64,000 bases of DNA, taken from positions 1-64,000 of the forward strand of contig OY745776.1 of NCBI GenBank assembly GCA_963556305.1, written 5' to 3'. Both the position numbers and the translations under genes were made by a program. The notes beneath the pieces were generated by a model, which saw only the letters and a program-made list of their open reading frames with translations, was not told where the DNA came from and did no database searches. Shown here in pieces: positions 33,030-44,510 of this stretch; within the stretch, counting starts at the first letter, position 1, and the number at the start of each line of letters is the position of its first letter. The stretch is from Platismatia glauca. Its lineage: Eukaryota; Ascomycota; Lecanoromycetes; Lecanorales; Parmeliaceae.

Positions 33030-35623
33030 GAGATGCAAAGGTTGATCCTGCAAAGGGGGCCTGAAGTTTGAAAGTGTACCTATGCTCGAGAGAGGATGCA
33101 CTCGACTCTTATATTCAACGATATTCAAGTCTCGGCTATGAACAGATGCAACCTTTCTGTTCGACGCGTCATATACCTATCCTGTTTCTGTCGCACCAAA
33201 ACAGCCTCGAAAGGAGTCCAGAGACTTACTATTGGACGGCGAATGCATGTCGGCCGAATTTGGAGGCGGGATTCCGACCCAGCTCCTCTGCTTTGTTCCT
33301 GAGTTCTACGGCCAGACCCCGAAGGCTGTTTAGGGTGTCGCAGAATTCGTACCCCACCGGACAAGTTTCGAAATGCTAAGGCATTGGCATGCTACATCGG
33401 TTGGTAGACATTTCTTGAGTGCCAGGTAGAGAGCTCTGAGAAAACCTTCTTCGCAAGCCTGGATCTGTAGTATGCATCCAACTGTGGACCCACTATTTGC
33501 TTCCCTCGTATAACGGCTCCCCAACATGCTGGCAAAATCGCCGATCATCGTATGTAATACGGGCAACTATGAACGTTCCTGCGTCAATGTGGGGGTTGCT
33601 CCTTGTTTGACCATGATTGTAGCTACTGCCGGTTGTCAAAATGAGCGGTTATGTGGACGAGTAATAGCATAGTTGTAGTAGGAATGAGGCAAAGCGAAGC
33701 GGCGGTGTGCGCACGCCGCACAGGCATGTACTTCAAACACTAATAGAGTATCGGTACGATGGACCGGACGAAGTCACGAAGACGCAAAAGCGGCGTATAT
33801 GCTACAAACGGGCAGTCACGCCCGAGAATGTTTGAAAGAAAGCCAAATTATTACAAGGTCTGATTGATAAGAGTAGCCGTGATCCTGGCTCACTGATTCA
33901 ACGTTCTGCTATCGCTTTCAAACTCGTGTAAAGCCGTAAGATCATTCCGATTACATGCTATGAGCTCAGAGCACGTTCTCTTTCAAGCGAAGAGTACGGA
34001 CTGCATGCGCAAGCTGCTCAGTTGCAACGCCTGTATGTCAATTCGGATCGTGGCAGGAGAATTCCAGGGAGCCAGGTTGAGCTCTAGGTCGGTAGGTATC
34101 ACAGTAGTAGCCTCACACTTTGTCCATTCAGGGCGGCGCAATGCTGTGCCGCACGGCGTACGGCGTTTCAGAGTAATTCGATTGTTGACTGCCAGTCTTG
34201 CAGTATTGGTGCAACCTGGAGCCTTGGGTTTCACTTAACCGGGGGATTGCTATAGGGGGAGGCGACTAACAAAGACGCACCGACTAAATCGTGAATGGTG
34301 CCCTTAGCGGTTCTAGTTCGGGGTTTAGTTGCGTTCGGAGTCGTATTCGTCGGTACAATATACTTACGACGTTTCAGACTTAGGACAGACCCGTTCATGC
34401 TTCCGAGGCTACCATCGGATCGGGCCACCTCCTCACTTGGCATTCGGCAATCCCCCCGGCCTCTTATCGCTCATCGCGCTCACCACGAGTAATTAGTAAA
34501 AATTCCTGCGACCTCGTCTCGCCGCGATGCGATTGTGTAAGGGGAATGGCTTGAGAAATTCGAATCACAAACTTGAACCACCCTCGGGCAAGGAGCGCTA
34601 GAGCGGAACATCATGCGATTTCATGACTGGCAAGCAGGAGCTTCTGGCGACGGACATTGCATCGCGATTCCACGAAGTGAGCCATGTCCAATGCTCATTC
34701 CGACGCCTTATGCCATTCAGCCGCTTCAGTGGCCTCACATATGGACAAAGGACAGCGTAACAGCGTTGCGTTTTGCCAACCGTACCCAAGATTCATTTAG
34801 GGCGACCGAATGAGACGAACACGTTTGTGATCTCGCATATACTCACTCATCAACACTCTCTAGCTAGCATCGCCGTACTTTCTCACTTTGAAATGTGCAG
34901 CCTCTTCCGACGTCAAAGGTATAGTAGGCGAACGTAGCGAAAGTTGTGAGCGCTATCTCTGCTCCACTGCAGCCCTAAGAAATGTGCAGATGGCGCTTGG
35001 TCCACATTCGGAACAGTGGCACTCAAGTACGCAACGTTGCCGTACGAGCATCACGAAAGCAATGCAAATTTCGTGCCGGCAGAGCCAGGTGCGAAAGTGA
35101 AGCAGATCATAGCGCCTCGAAGAAAACGTCTTGGATCAGCGAGTGCACTTCCAACCTGCGTGCAGAAGGCTTTAGGCTCTCCCATACCCAATCGATTCCG
35201 AAGTCGTGCTTCGAGTCTTCGACAACAGTTCCGCGACAGTGTTATGTTGGGGTCGTGAGACTGAGATCAGGCAAAGGCAAAGTAGCGAGGTCTTGAGTGG
35301 TCATTCAGTCGCGCTGTTTGAAGGACATGCGAAGCGACGATATCAATCTCCAGCAGTGCAAATACGGGATCCTCCAAGATGGAAGCGTATTGTTACGGCT
35401 CAAGTTTGCGTTAGCCGAAGAATAGAGTCGAGAGTAATATGAAGCCGGATGCGTTCGATAGGCAGTCTCCGCTGGCAGTGAAAGAGATAGCTAGAAGTCT
35501 CACGTAGATCAAGCTTCACCATCATCTCGGATTACCGGCCTGTGATCTACCATCTCCAGGTGCGTTGTATCGCGAACGGAACTCCGATGGCTCACTTGTA
35601 ATTTCACGGACGTGCACCCGTCG

Positions 35624-37351
35624 TCAAACGAATGCCATCGCCAAGAGAGCCCTCTTCTCAAGCTGTCTGATTTTCCGCTCCGCCATCCTAGCCATTGTAG
35701 CGCTGTCCCATGCTCCTTCCCGCCATGGTGGTGACGACAAGAGATCAATTGCTTCTCGGCACAACTCCACGTTGGTGCAGTTTATTGCCGTCATGTACAA
35801 TGGCTGGATCACACCTGCGTAGAAGGAGAAGACTGCGACGGGATTGATGTCTGCATTGTTTGCTGTGACAATTCGCTGGACTCGAGCTATGACTAGGTCG
35901 TCCAGAGGTCGGATGACGGTCTTGGCGAGCGACACGATTCTGCGGAAATCAGGAAGTCTTGCGAGAAATACCTGTTCTTCGTTCTCGTGTAGGCAAGCTG
36001 CCAATGCTATCTGAGTTATGATGTGGTTCATTCGCATCACAAAGGTCCGGTGCAGCACCTCCACGCTCAGTCCGATCCCGATGTCTATAAGGAGTCTTTC
36101 TAGTGCACAAGGCCACCTTTCAAGCTGCGTCTCCAAGTCATGTTTCGTTGCGAGGGCACTAGGCGAATTTGGCTCTCCATTTTCACCAATGACTAGTCGC
36201 CGAAAATGATGCATTTTCATTATATGGAAGTTCAAGAAAGTTGATGCGTCTTCGATGTTGGAAAAAGGCTCTGAGTTGGGCAGAGGGCGGTCTGGTAAGA
36301 CTGGAAAAATAAGCATGGGAGATTGGAATGTCTTGAGGCCCATCCACTGCACTGAATAAAAATCCATGACAGAGAAGATGCGCAGAAGCTCTTGCCGAAG
36401 TTGGTCCGGAGGTCCCTCTTGTTGCCGTAGCATGTTTAGGCCGCTCCGGAGATGTACTATGGATGCAGCATCGTTACCCTGCAAGAAATCGAACAGAGTG
36501 AACAGGAAGCACGCGATGATGACTAGGCTCTCAGAACGACGTCGGTCGTTGGTTATCTGTTCTCGCAGATGTGTGACCGCTTTATAGTATTGGACTTGAG
36601 CGAAGTTGTGGCAGCTGTTGGCTCGTTCATTTTCAAATGTAAGAACGCAGTTGATTTGGAGTCGTTCGCCGATTGAACCAAGGGCGATAACTGCGGATCG
36701 GATAGCAGCGTTGGAGTGGCTTGCTTGAAGTATGAGCCGGTGTGCCAGGTCAAGGTTCAACGCTTGACCGATGTCTTGTCCGGTTTCCCAGCAAAAATAT
36801 TCGAAGCCTCGACGTTCTCGATCCGTCCCTAGGATTACCACGCTCGGAGATAGGGGTATAGGGGCTACTTCAGTAGATGATGCCAGGGACTTGTCGTGTG
36901 GTGTGGCAGAAGCGGTACGGGCTTTGCTGTTGGCATAGCCATCGCAAACGCGTCCGGTACTCCGGCATTTCAGGCAGGCAGGTCTCTCCTCGTCGCATTT
37001 AACGTGTCGAATTCTGTATCACATTGAGCGGTCAACGACTTGACTCCGACGATTCTCCTATGACGACATGTGTGATGGTAAGGAATCAGATAAACGCGAA
37101 GATAGAAGACGAGTAGGAGGCCGAGAGGTGCGGAGTGTCTCCTAGGTCTAATGCAACAGAAGGCTTTGAGCGTGTGGAGGCAACCACGTTGTCCCACGGG
37201 ATCAGGTGTAATGATCACTGGGAATGAAGCAGGCAAAGGAAGGTAGAGCGAGAGGATGGATGGCTCACTTGCATGTTGTGCATCCCGTCCTGACATGATA
37301 TCCACCGGCTCGAGGACGGTGCTGCTTGCCGACTTCAGAGGAAGATGACAT
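35624..37351 (-). CDS. Zn(II)2Cys6 transcription factor
   Basis: Model on the minus strand: exons 37351-37269 and 37013-35624 (490 aa). The 255-nt intron cuts the zinc cluster between its second cysteine and the basic stretch. Splicing yields CTTCKIRHVKCDEERPACLK followed by CRSTGRVC, which fits the family spacing C-x2-C-x6-C-x6-C-x2-C-x6-C exactly. The remainder is the helical fungal-specific middle domain, with conserved-looking text such as GFEYFCWETGQDIG, ACFLFTLFDFLQGN and HLRSGLNMLRQQEG. The protein should bind DNA as a nuclear regulator; its targets are unknown. It is divergent from the RTA1-like exporter 1.2 kb away, which could be a target (inference). The long first intron hides inside a 111-codon open frame. 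Confidence 0.88.
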
Positions 37352-38455
37352 GGCTGTTGATAGGACGATGAGAAAAGAAGTCTACGAAGCGATCAACGGA
37401 TTAATCGATCTCTCCCTCGAGCGGCCGACCAGACTTTGAATTTTCCGAGTCAATGGGAAGCGGTGAAGCGAATGCTCAAATTGTTGTTGCCTAGAATGAT
37501 TACGTACCTAGGCTATAGAGAACCTTATAGAGTAGTACTTTAGAAGCAGAAGCAGGTTGGCTAGGTCGTAAGTCGCTTAAGGATGAGCCTACAATATACC
37601 ACTAAGGGAGGAGTACTATCATATAAATAGTAGTAGTCCCGGAGTACTACTGCCATACAGCATTAGAATCAATAGAACGACAAGGGGAGTTGAGCTTGAG
37701 GCTTACCATAAGGTACTTTACTCTGAAGGTCAAGCCCGCTGGCCCGCTGCCAATACAAGTAAGTGTAGTGGGCTAATTCATTAGCGCTGATTCGCCCACC
37801 AATCGCGACCGCTTACATAACCAGCACCGCCCTGCTCCAAGGGTATCTCATTGGGTCCCTCGTGATCGCTTAAGTGCCAAGCAACGTGAGACGTATAATC
37901 TAATACGCGAACGATACTTTAAATGAAAATGATACAAAAAGATCAAGATAATAAGAACAATAATAGTATCGGTGAGAGTTTCTATTGATCACTCTTCAGC
38001 ACATGCTGAGGAAAACAGCATGTCTCAGCCCCCCGAATGCCACGCGTTCCATCCCGAAGACAGCCCGATGGAGCCACAGCGTCTCCGTCGGCCGACCAGA
38101 GAGCGTCGTAGCCGAGGGATCCAAACAACAGGGGCCCACCCGCATATCCTCCCTTCCCGTAGAACTCACGACCTCTCCAATCGTGTTGCAAAGGACGTTG
38201 AGCCAAAGCGGTCGTCGTCCGGGGCGAACAATAGTTGCCTGACAGGACGGAGCGATATATATTCTTGCCATCCCCTCTCAAGGGCACCACAATCCGCAGC
38301 CTGACTCTTCATCGTCCTTCTTTCTCACTTGTTGAAGCCTACGATAGGGGACAGTAATTCTTCGTGTCCTCCCGCGGTCTGTGTCTTGGAAGTAGCCTGA
38401 AGGCCAGCCTTATATCACTCTTCTATCCCTCGTCTCCCGCTGTCTCTCACTTTTC
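37352..38455. other. Intergenic region between divergent genes
   Basis: No gene is seen. AT-rich patches with tagtagtag-like runs occur near 37620-37660. Open frames around 37972-38304 exist on both strands but have no family features. Confidence 0.5.
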
Positions 38456-38515
38456 TTCTCCCTCTCGGCCTCTTTCCCTCCTTTCCTCCCTCCCTCCCTC
38501 CTACCCTCATTCAAC
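38456..38515 (+). promoter_or_regulatory. Pyrimidine-rich leader of the RTA1-like gene
   Basis: An almost pure C/T tract (ctccctccctccctcc and similar) directly before the start codon, ending tcaacATG. Such tracts are common just upstream of or in the 5' leaders of well-expressed filamentous fungal genes. Confidence 0.5.
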
Positions 38516-39666
38516 ATGAGCAACTCCACCTCCCTTTACTCAAATGCAACTCTCTACAATGATCCCTCGCTCTGCACCCTGCAAACATGCCCACTCGACT
38601 GGGCCTCAGTTCACTACGTCCCCACCCTCGCCGGCAACGCACTCTACCTCGCCATACTCTCCCTCGTCCTCATCGTCCAAATCTTCTTCGGAATCCGTTT
38701 TCGCACATGGTCATTTCTCGGGGCCGTATTCGGCGGCGAAGTGCTCGAGATAATCGGCTACGCAGCCAGGATTCAGATGCACTATAACCCCTTCTTGTCG
38801 AACCCCTTCCTCATGTAAGTCAACCAATGCCCCTCAGTCATTTGTCGGGCTCCGTTGATCGTCCACATGAGCTGATGGCAATGATTATAGGTACCTGATT
38901 GTCCTAACCATTGCCCCCTGTTTCCTATCGGCCGGTATCTACCTCTGCTTCTCGCGCATCGTCGTCGTCTACGGCGAGAACTTCGCACGCTTCCGACCAA
39001 GAACCTATACGATCATCTTCATCTCAGCGGATATCTTCTCCCTGGTACTGCAGGCTGCCGGTGGTGCGCTAGCCGATACGGCGCCCTCGGGAAACTCGTC
39101 GCAAGAACAGACTGGAATTAACATCATGATTGCGGGCCTCTCGTTTCAAGTCGTCTCGCTGTTCATCTTCATGAGCTTGTGTGCGGATTTTGCGGTACGA
39201 GTGATAAAGTATAGGGCGGATGCTGGTGCGGGGTTGAGGAAGTGTGGTTGTGGTGTGGGGAGGTTCCGGACCTTTCTGATCGGTACGTCCGGTGACACTT
39301 TCTAATTGGCCTCAAGTACAAGGTCCTGCAGCGGAGAGACTAGATTACTGACTGCTACTGTTTCTTGCAGCACTGGCTTTAGCAACCCTTACTATTTTCG
39401 TCCGGTCATGCTTCCGCGTTGCTGAACTGCAAGGGGGCTTCAATGGTAAGCTAGCTAATGATGAAATTACGTTCATGATCCTGGAGGGTGCGATGATCGT
39501 TATTGCCAGCGTGGCACTGTCAGTGTGTCATCCGGGATTGATCTTTAGGGGGTTTTGGAACTTGGACCGAGCGAGGGTTGACATGCGCGGGGAAATGGTA
39601 GACTCAGTCGAAGGGAAGGACGCAGTGCTCCTTAGTGAGCAGGGTGTTGGGGTTCGAGCCGCCTAG
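38516..39666 (+). CDS. RTA1-like lipid-translocating exporter family protein
   Basis: Model: exons 38516-38814, 38891-39282 and 39371-39666 (328 aa), introns of 76 and 88 nt, phases agree. The N-terminus is short, extracellular and Asn/Ser-rich with possible N-glycosylation sites. Seven hydrophobic segments follow. Family motifs are present: LEIIGYAARI after the second helix, YLIVLTIAPCFLSAGIYLCFSRIV, RPRTYTIIFISADIFSLVLQ, AGGALA, GLSFQVVSLFIF, and near the end RSCFRVAELQGGFNGKLAND. The tail is polar. Members (yeast Rta1, Rsb1) sit in the plasma membrane and are linked to resistance to 7-aminocholesterol or to sphingoid base export. The substrate here is unknown. The gene appears intact. Confidence 0.9.
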
Positions 39667-41757
39667 TAGCAAAAGACAAAGTCTTGAGTGTGGGAAAGAG
39701 TTTCTGGATAGCGGGCAATAGTACCATTCTGACAGTCAGACTGCCGAGAATGCGTGCTGTACCCTTTAGAGTGTAGATTATTGTGTCAAGTCCAGAATTT
39801 TATACATCGTACCCAATCCATCTGAAGTACTTCTCCGTTCCATTCCTCAGCGTTTGACAGTAGCACTTCACGTTGGTTGAGTCTACAGTCCAGATTTCGA
39901 AATGCATGCTTTCCAATCGTGCGGCTACATCAGATTTTACATTTGTGCGATGCCGAAGAACGACTCCATGTCGATGTGGTAGTCATCTGCTTGTTTGTAT
40001 GCTTGATAGTCGAGCTCTGACCACCTGTTCTCCCAGCATCTAGCACCAGACACGCAAGAGGACACTGCAGCTCTTAAGGTGTCCACTACTTGAGAGGAGC
40101 ATATTCATGATCCGAAAGATCTTTAGTGAAGCCACTGATTTGTTTGTAAAGGTGTGGCGGGCAAGAATCCTACCAAACATGGTTAGTTGTAAGGTACTAA
40201 ACAGAACCAATACACGGTTGTCTAGCCAGTCGAGAAAGCTTTTGAGCTTTGCTTAAAGCCGCAGCCCAACAGCGCTGAATGTCCCATCGTCGTAATCATC
40301 GCCCTCATCATTCTTTTGTCTTCTCCATGCGTAGGTACTTACTTACCTAGACCTTATCTTTCGCGCCAGCTTAGACGTAGGCGGTAGCTCCCCCCAAACA
40401 TCCCACACAGCAAAGGAGGGTCAAGTGTAGCGAGTAAGGGTCAACAATTGAAGTTCTTGAACTCGTGAGTATGGTAGGTAGTGACAATCAGTGTGACACT
40501 ATATGATGCTTCATGGAGCAATTACTTGACGTTTCAAACATGGGTCCATCGAACGAGCATTGAGTCGGATGCGTTTGGTACTTGAGAAAGCGGGCGACCA
40601 CAAGATCTGGATACAGTTCTTTCACCTTGCCTGCACTGCTTTGACCGGGGTCTTCGTCTTCATCATTTCGTCGATATAGTATGATTATCGGTCTAAAGGG
40701 TCATCATGGCCTTCTTCCCAAAAGCTATCACGATACTGCTGATATCAAATTGAGCAGCGATGGTGATAAGCTACTTAGATCTGAGCTTCATAGATATCGC
40801 TCACGCCTCGGCCATCTCCGTACTCAACATTCTCCATACTTGAACTGTGAAGATGATAAGAAAAGAAGAAAAGGTGTCGGAACTTTCATCAGGTGAGACT
40901 TTGAGACTGGAATCGGGTTAACATCTGCCCGGCGGGGTTTGAAATTCCTCGCATCTTGAGGATGGGTTTGAGACTAGCGTTGCCGGCTTGCCGGTCCGCT
41001 GGAAATTTCGGAGCCTGACTATTATTCTTGCCGGAATTTCTTCGATCAATAATATTCCCATGTTTTACAAGTTAAGAAACCCTTGTCAGGGACTTGAGCG
41101 GACCTACTTCTCTCGTAGAATAAAGGTATGCAGTGACATACGTATGTGCTTGGGTAAATGCTCTAACACAATGAGGCTGGTGGGGATACTCTATGCCTCG
41201 AGTGTCCTTGTGATGATCTTTGATGCAGAGTATTAACTCATTGGAACCATACACCTTAATCAGTAACAGACGTGCGGTTTTGATATTGTTTCCCTAGGAC
41301 AATCTAAGACTTTGTTATCCCATGTAGCCTGTACTCTGTGACTCTGTAGAGGTAGGCATCGGTCCGAGGATGCCAAGCCTTCCGATCGAGCGGGATGGGA
41401 TTCGGGCAGATGATACCCCGACTCCAGCCACAATTTTCGAATTCCTCATAGTCCAAGCGTTTCGTTGAATATGTAGTGAGATTGGCATCGGGCACGCAAG
41501 GATGAATGGGTTGCGCCGAGTCGATGAATCCTGTGAAAAGCGCTTGTTGGGCGGGCGTGTATATAAAGCTCGACGCCCACCAGCAGTGCAGCATCAACCA
41601 TGGTCCCCTCCCACTCAAGTCCAAAATAACGCCTTTCAGATCCTGCAAGAACAGACCAATTTGTGACCAGACCATACTCAGACTCTCAGCTTTGATTACT
41701 TAGGAGCCGACAAAGTTGATCCCGATCAAGCTTATCACCGAACACCGATCCACCGAA
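39667..41757. other. Gene-poor spacer of 2.1 kb
   Basis: No gene is recognised. A minus-strand open frame at 41304-41675 (123 codons) has no signal peptide or motif and sits in the upstream region of the next gene. Confidence 0.5.
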
Positions 41758-42231
41758 ATGTGCCACAAGAATCGCGGTCCCCGCTGCTCAAACTGCCACA
41801 AACCAGCTCCTCGCCACCGCTGTCGCTGCCCTGCCAAATATGCCTCCGCTCAGACCGCCACTAGCCAGCATGATGACCCCCCGCCCTACGTTGCAATGAT
41901 TGAGCCGCAGCCACCGACTTCGACTCTTTTGCCTACCTCTCTGCAGCCTCGCTGTAAGGGTAATGGCTATGGAAGATGCGGCCACCAAAGACGACCTTGC
42001 CAGGGACCGATCCGTCTTCTGGTCAGCTTGGTCATCCGCAAGGTTCAGGAGAAGAAGGGAAGAGAGAGATTGGCTGCCAATTTGAGCAATGAATGGGAGG
42101 GTGAGCAGCAGGACCGTGGAGTAGTTGAAGACGGAGATGAGGGAAATGAGAAGCAGATGGAGGTGAAGGAAAAGGAGAAATATGAGGATGTGAAACTTTT
42201 GACGAAGTCACTCAGACGCATGTCTTCGTGA
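41758..42231 (+). CDS. Hypothetical small protein, Cys-rich start and charged tail
   Basis: Intronless, 157 aa if started at the second in-frame Met (MCHKNRGPRCSNCHKP); an upstream Met at 41716 would add 14 residues. The first 35 residues hold six cysteines and many His, Arg and Pro. Then comes DPPPYVAM, which resembles a PPxY WW-domain-binding motif. The last 60 residues are highly charged (Glu/Lys) and likely helical. No signal peptide or known domain is seen. The coherent composition argues for a real gene, but I cannot assign a family or role. Confidence 0.45.
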   Translation: MCHKNRGPRCSNCHKPAPRHRCRCPAKYASAQTATSQHDDPPPYVAMIEPQPPTSTLLPTSLQPRCKGNGYGRCGHQRRPCQGPIRLLVSLVIRKVQEKKGRERLAANLSNEWEGEQQDRGVVEDGDEGNEKQMEVKEKEKYEDVKLLTKSLRRMSS

Positions 42232-43436
42232 GGTAACCGGACACTGATGAGAAGCTTGACCAGGGCTGAATTGACGAGCGTTGGGGAAAACACTGCCTGC
42301 ATTTATACTAGTGGGATAGCCCAATACAGGAGGTCGCGTTGAATTAGCCATATATGATGCTTTGATCCCATGTTGGCGCTCTTCCCCCAAAACTATACGC
42401 AGATGTAGCCCTAGATCAAAGAAATCATCGAAGTCCTTATTCAATTAGTAGAATAGTATTGTAAATTGACACGGGAAAGGGTGCTAGTAGGAGTAGGATG
42501 ACATGTCACCTACTTTTGAAGACAGAGATTGAAACGCTGTTGGCTGTTGAAAGAATGCTTGCTTGTCTGGTCTTGCTCTTGACAATCGGGCCCATCGAAA
42601 AGGAACATTCCAGGCACCACTCACAAAGAATCATCAACACTGCCAAAAATGTGCCCAAGCGATTTTTCGATGAGTTCAACATTCTGGTCACCCGCTAGTC
42701 AGAGGGTTTCGCCAACAAACGTGACGATCGTGGGTGACTAGAGGGAGCGGGTACTCGAGATCCTATCTCTCGAAATGAGACTGCATTTGAGGGCCATCTG
42801 CTCATGGATGAGGGGTCAGCTTGCAACACCATGCCCATCGCATAGATGAGTTCTGGCCAATACGGTCGTTCCCTTGAACTGACTGGTGTAGGTCACGGCT
42901 TGCATGATAATCTTACATTCATCCATACAAGTCCATACTAATGTCTTATGGGTCGCTGCCATCCGTCAGGACTCTTCAAGATGTCCTCCGCTGTCTTCAC
43001 AATAATCTGAGGCGAGAAGGTCTCGAGGGCGTCGAGGGCGTCGAGGGCCTTACCTTAGGGCTTCGGAGAAAGCAGGAGGTGACCAGGATCAATGTTATTC
43101 CGGACGCCAAGCCGGCTTCCAAAGGGAACCAGCAAATGATTGGACGATTCGTATCTTGAGTTGCGCTGTCTCGGCTGTTCCTTGTTCACCTTGGAGCCTT
43201 GTCTCCATGATCAACAGCACTTATGGCATGACTGCATATATGAGTCCGGTAGAAGCACTCTCGAGTCCTAATGTCTGCAGCCATCCAGCACCAGACGCCA
43301 TAATGACCGTTGAGAATCTTCACCTCTGAGTGCTTCCTTACCTGACCGTTCACGGCCCCGCAACAAAGTCAACGAAGCAACCGGCAGGACACTGTCAAGC
43401 AAGCTTCTATCTTAGCTTGAACTCTTCAACGAGAAA
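42232..43436. other. Spacer with a short (gtcgagggc)3 repeat
   Basis: A 72-codon open frame at 42941-43159 contains a three-copy 9-base repeat (gtcgagggc, near 43021-43050). It has no family features and was not called a gene. Nothing else is seen. Confidence 0.5.
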
Positions 43437-44510
43437 ATGGTCGGATGGCTGACCCCGGATGGGCGCCCCCCACCGCCCCCTTATACGCCTCCCCCACCGC
43501 CTCCTTATACGCCTCACGACCCGAGTCGAACGATATCGGGCTCAGCCACTAGCCCGACCGTTCTCGAAATCACTCATCATCCTGGTTGGGCCGCTGGCTC
43601 AGAAGCTGTAAGAGACGGACCGGGAGAGATAGCCACGCCAAGTCTGAAGGGAAAGGCGAACGAAGAGAAGGGATCCAAGACCAAAAAGGCAAAAGCCCAA
43701 GATAAGGAGGGTGCACACCTTGGCGAAGCGCTATACGAAGCGGTCTCGAGAGGAGATGCGAAGATCGTCGGAATGCTCCTCGATCACGGTGCGAACGCCA
43801 AAGCACGCCCTTCGTGCGCAAAGCCGGCGTTGACCATCGCAGTGGGGAAGAACAAATTCGAGATTGTGAAGATGTTACTAGTGCGAGGAGAGCCAGATTT
43901 GGAAGCAAGGCCTCCAGCAGGAGAGACTGCGCTATATACAGCAATCTCAAAGGGGTACACGGACATTGTTGAGCTGTTGCTTGAATGCGGAGCCAACGTC
44001 AATGCAAAGCCAGACGGAGGGAAACCGGCGCTGCTTGTGGCCTATTCGAAAGATCACAAGCAGGTCTTGGGAGCCCTGCTGCACGCTCCAGAGCTTGATA
44101 TTGACGCAACACCACCTGGGGGAGTCGCGCTATTATGGCATGCAGCGGAAAAGGGCGATGCGAAGGTGGTACATATGCTTCTGGGCAAAGGGGCCAAGGT
44201 TGACGTCAAACCTCCCGGTGGCTCGACAGCCATGTACCGCGCTGCTGTCCGGCAAGACCTGGCAACTGCAGGCATACTCCTCCAGTATGGCGCTAATGTC
44301 AATGCAGCACCGCCTGGTGGGACCACTGCATTGTGGCATGCAGCCTCCAAGGGTGATGAGTCGATGGTGCGGCTGTTGTTGATGTACAATGCTGATCTCA
44401 CTGCGAAGCCACCCGGAGGAAAGACCGTGTTAACGCAAGCAATCAAGAAGGGCAACAGTGGGGTGGCACGAATACTACTTGAGCACGGGGATTGTCGGAA
44501 TCTTGAATGA
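43437..44510 (+). CDS. Ankyrin-repeat protein with proline-rich N-terminus
   Basis: Intronless, 357 aa. Residues 1-30 contain two copies of a PPPPPYTP-type motif, followed by a polar linker with a Lys-rich patch (about 78-92, KGSKTKKAKAQDK). From about residue 95 there are eight ankyrin repeats of about 33 residues, each with the usual helix pair (for example YTAISKGYTDIVELLLECGA). The loop between repeats is unusually uniform, with RPPAG, TPPGG, KPPGG, APPGG and KPPGG at the same place. Ankyrin stacks bind proteins. The proline motif may bind WW, SH3 or EVH1 domains. Its partners and role are unknown, and there is no signal peptide or membrane segment. The gene is intact. Confidence 0.85.
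   Translation: MVGWLTPDGRPPPPPYTPPPPPPYTPHDPSRTISGSATSPTVLEITHHPGWAAGSEAVRDGPGEIATPSLKGKANEEKGSKTKKAKAQDKEGAHLGEALYEAVSRGDAKIVGMLLDHGANAKARPSCAKPALTIAVGKNKFEIVKMLLVRGEPDLEARPPAGETALYTAISKGYTDIVELLLECGANVNAKPDGGKPALLVAYSKDHKQVLGALLHAPELDIDATPPGGVALLWHAAEKGDAKVVHMLLGKGAKVDVKPPGGSTAMYRAAVRQDLATAGILLQYGANVNAAPPGGTTALWHAASKGDESMVRLLLMYNADLTAKPPGGKTVLTQAIKKGNSGVARILLEHGDCRNLE

Larger units (their letters stand above)
32868..35623. other. Gene-poor spacer of 2.8 kb
   Basis: Besides the palindromes near 33 kb no feature is seen. Open frames at 33068-33379, 33960-34238 and 34982-35296 show no family features and no plausible splicing. The 34.2-34.5 kb stretch looks somewhat like unknown repeat DNA but has no partner in this window. 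Confidence 0.5.

Noticed and set aside
41304..41675. 123-codon minus-strand open frame
   Set aside because: No family features; it lies in the probable promoter of the next gene.
42941..43159. 72-codon plus-strand open frame with a small internal repeat
   Set aside because: Too short, no motif, and the repeat explains its length.
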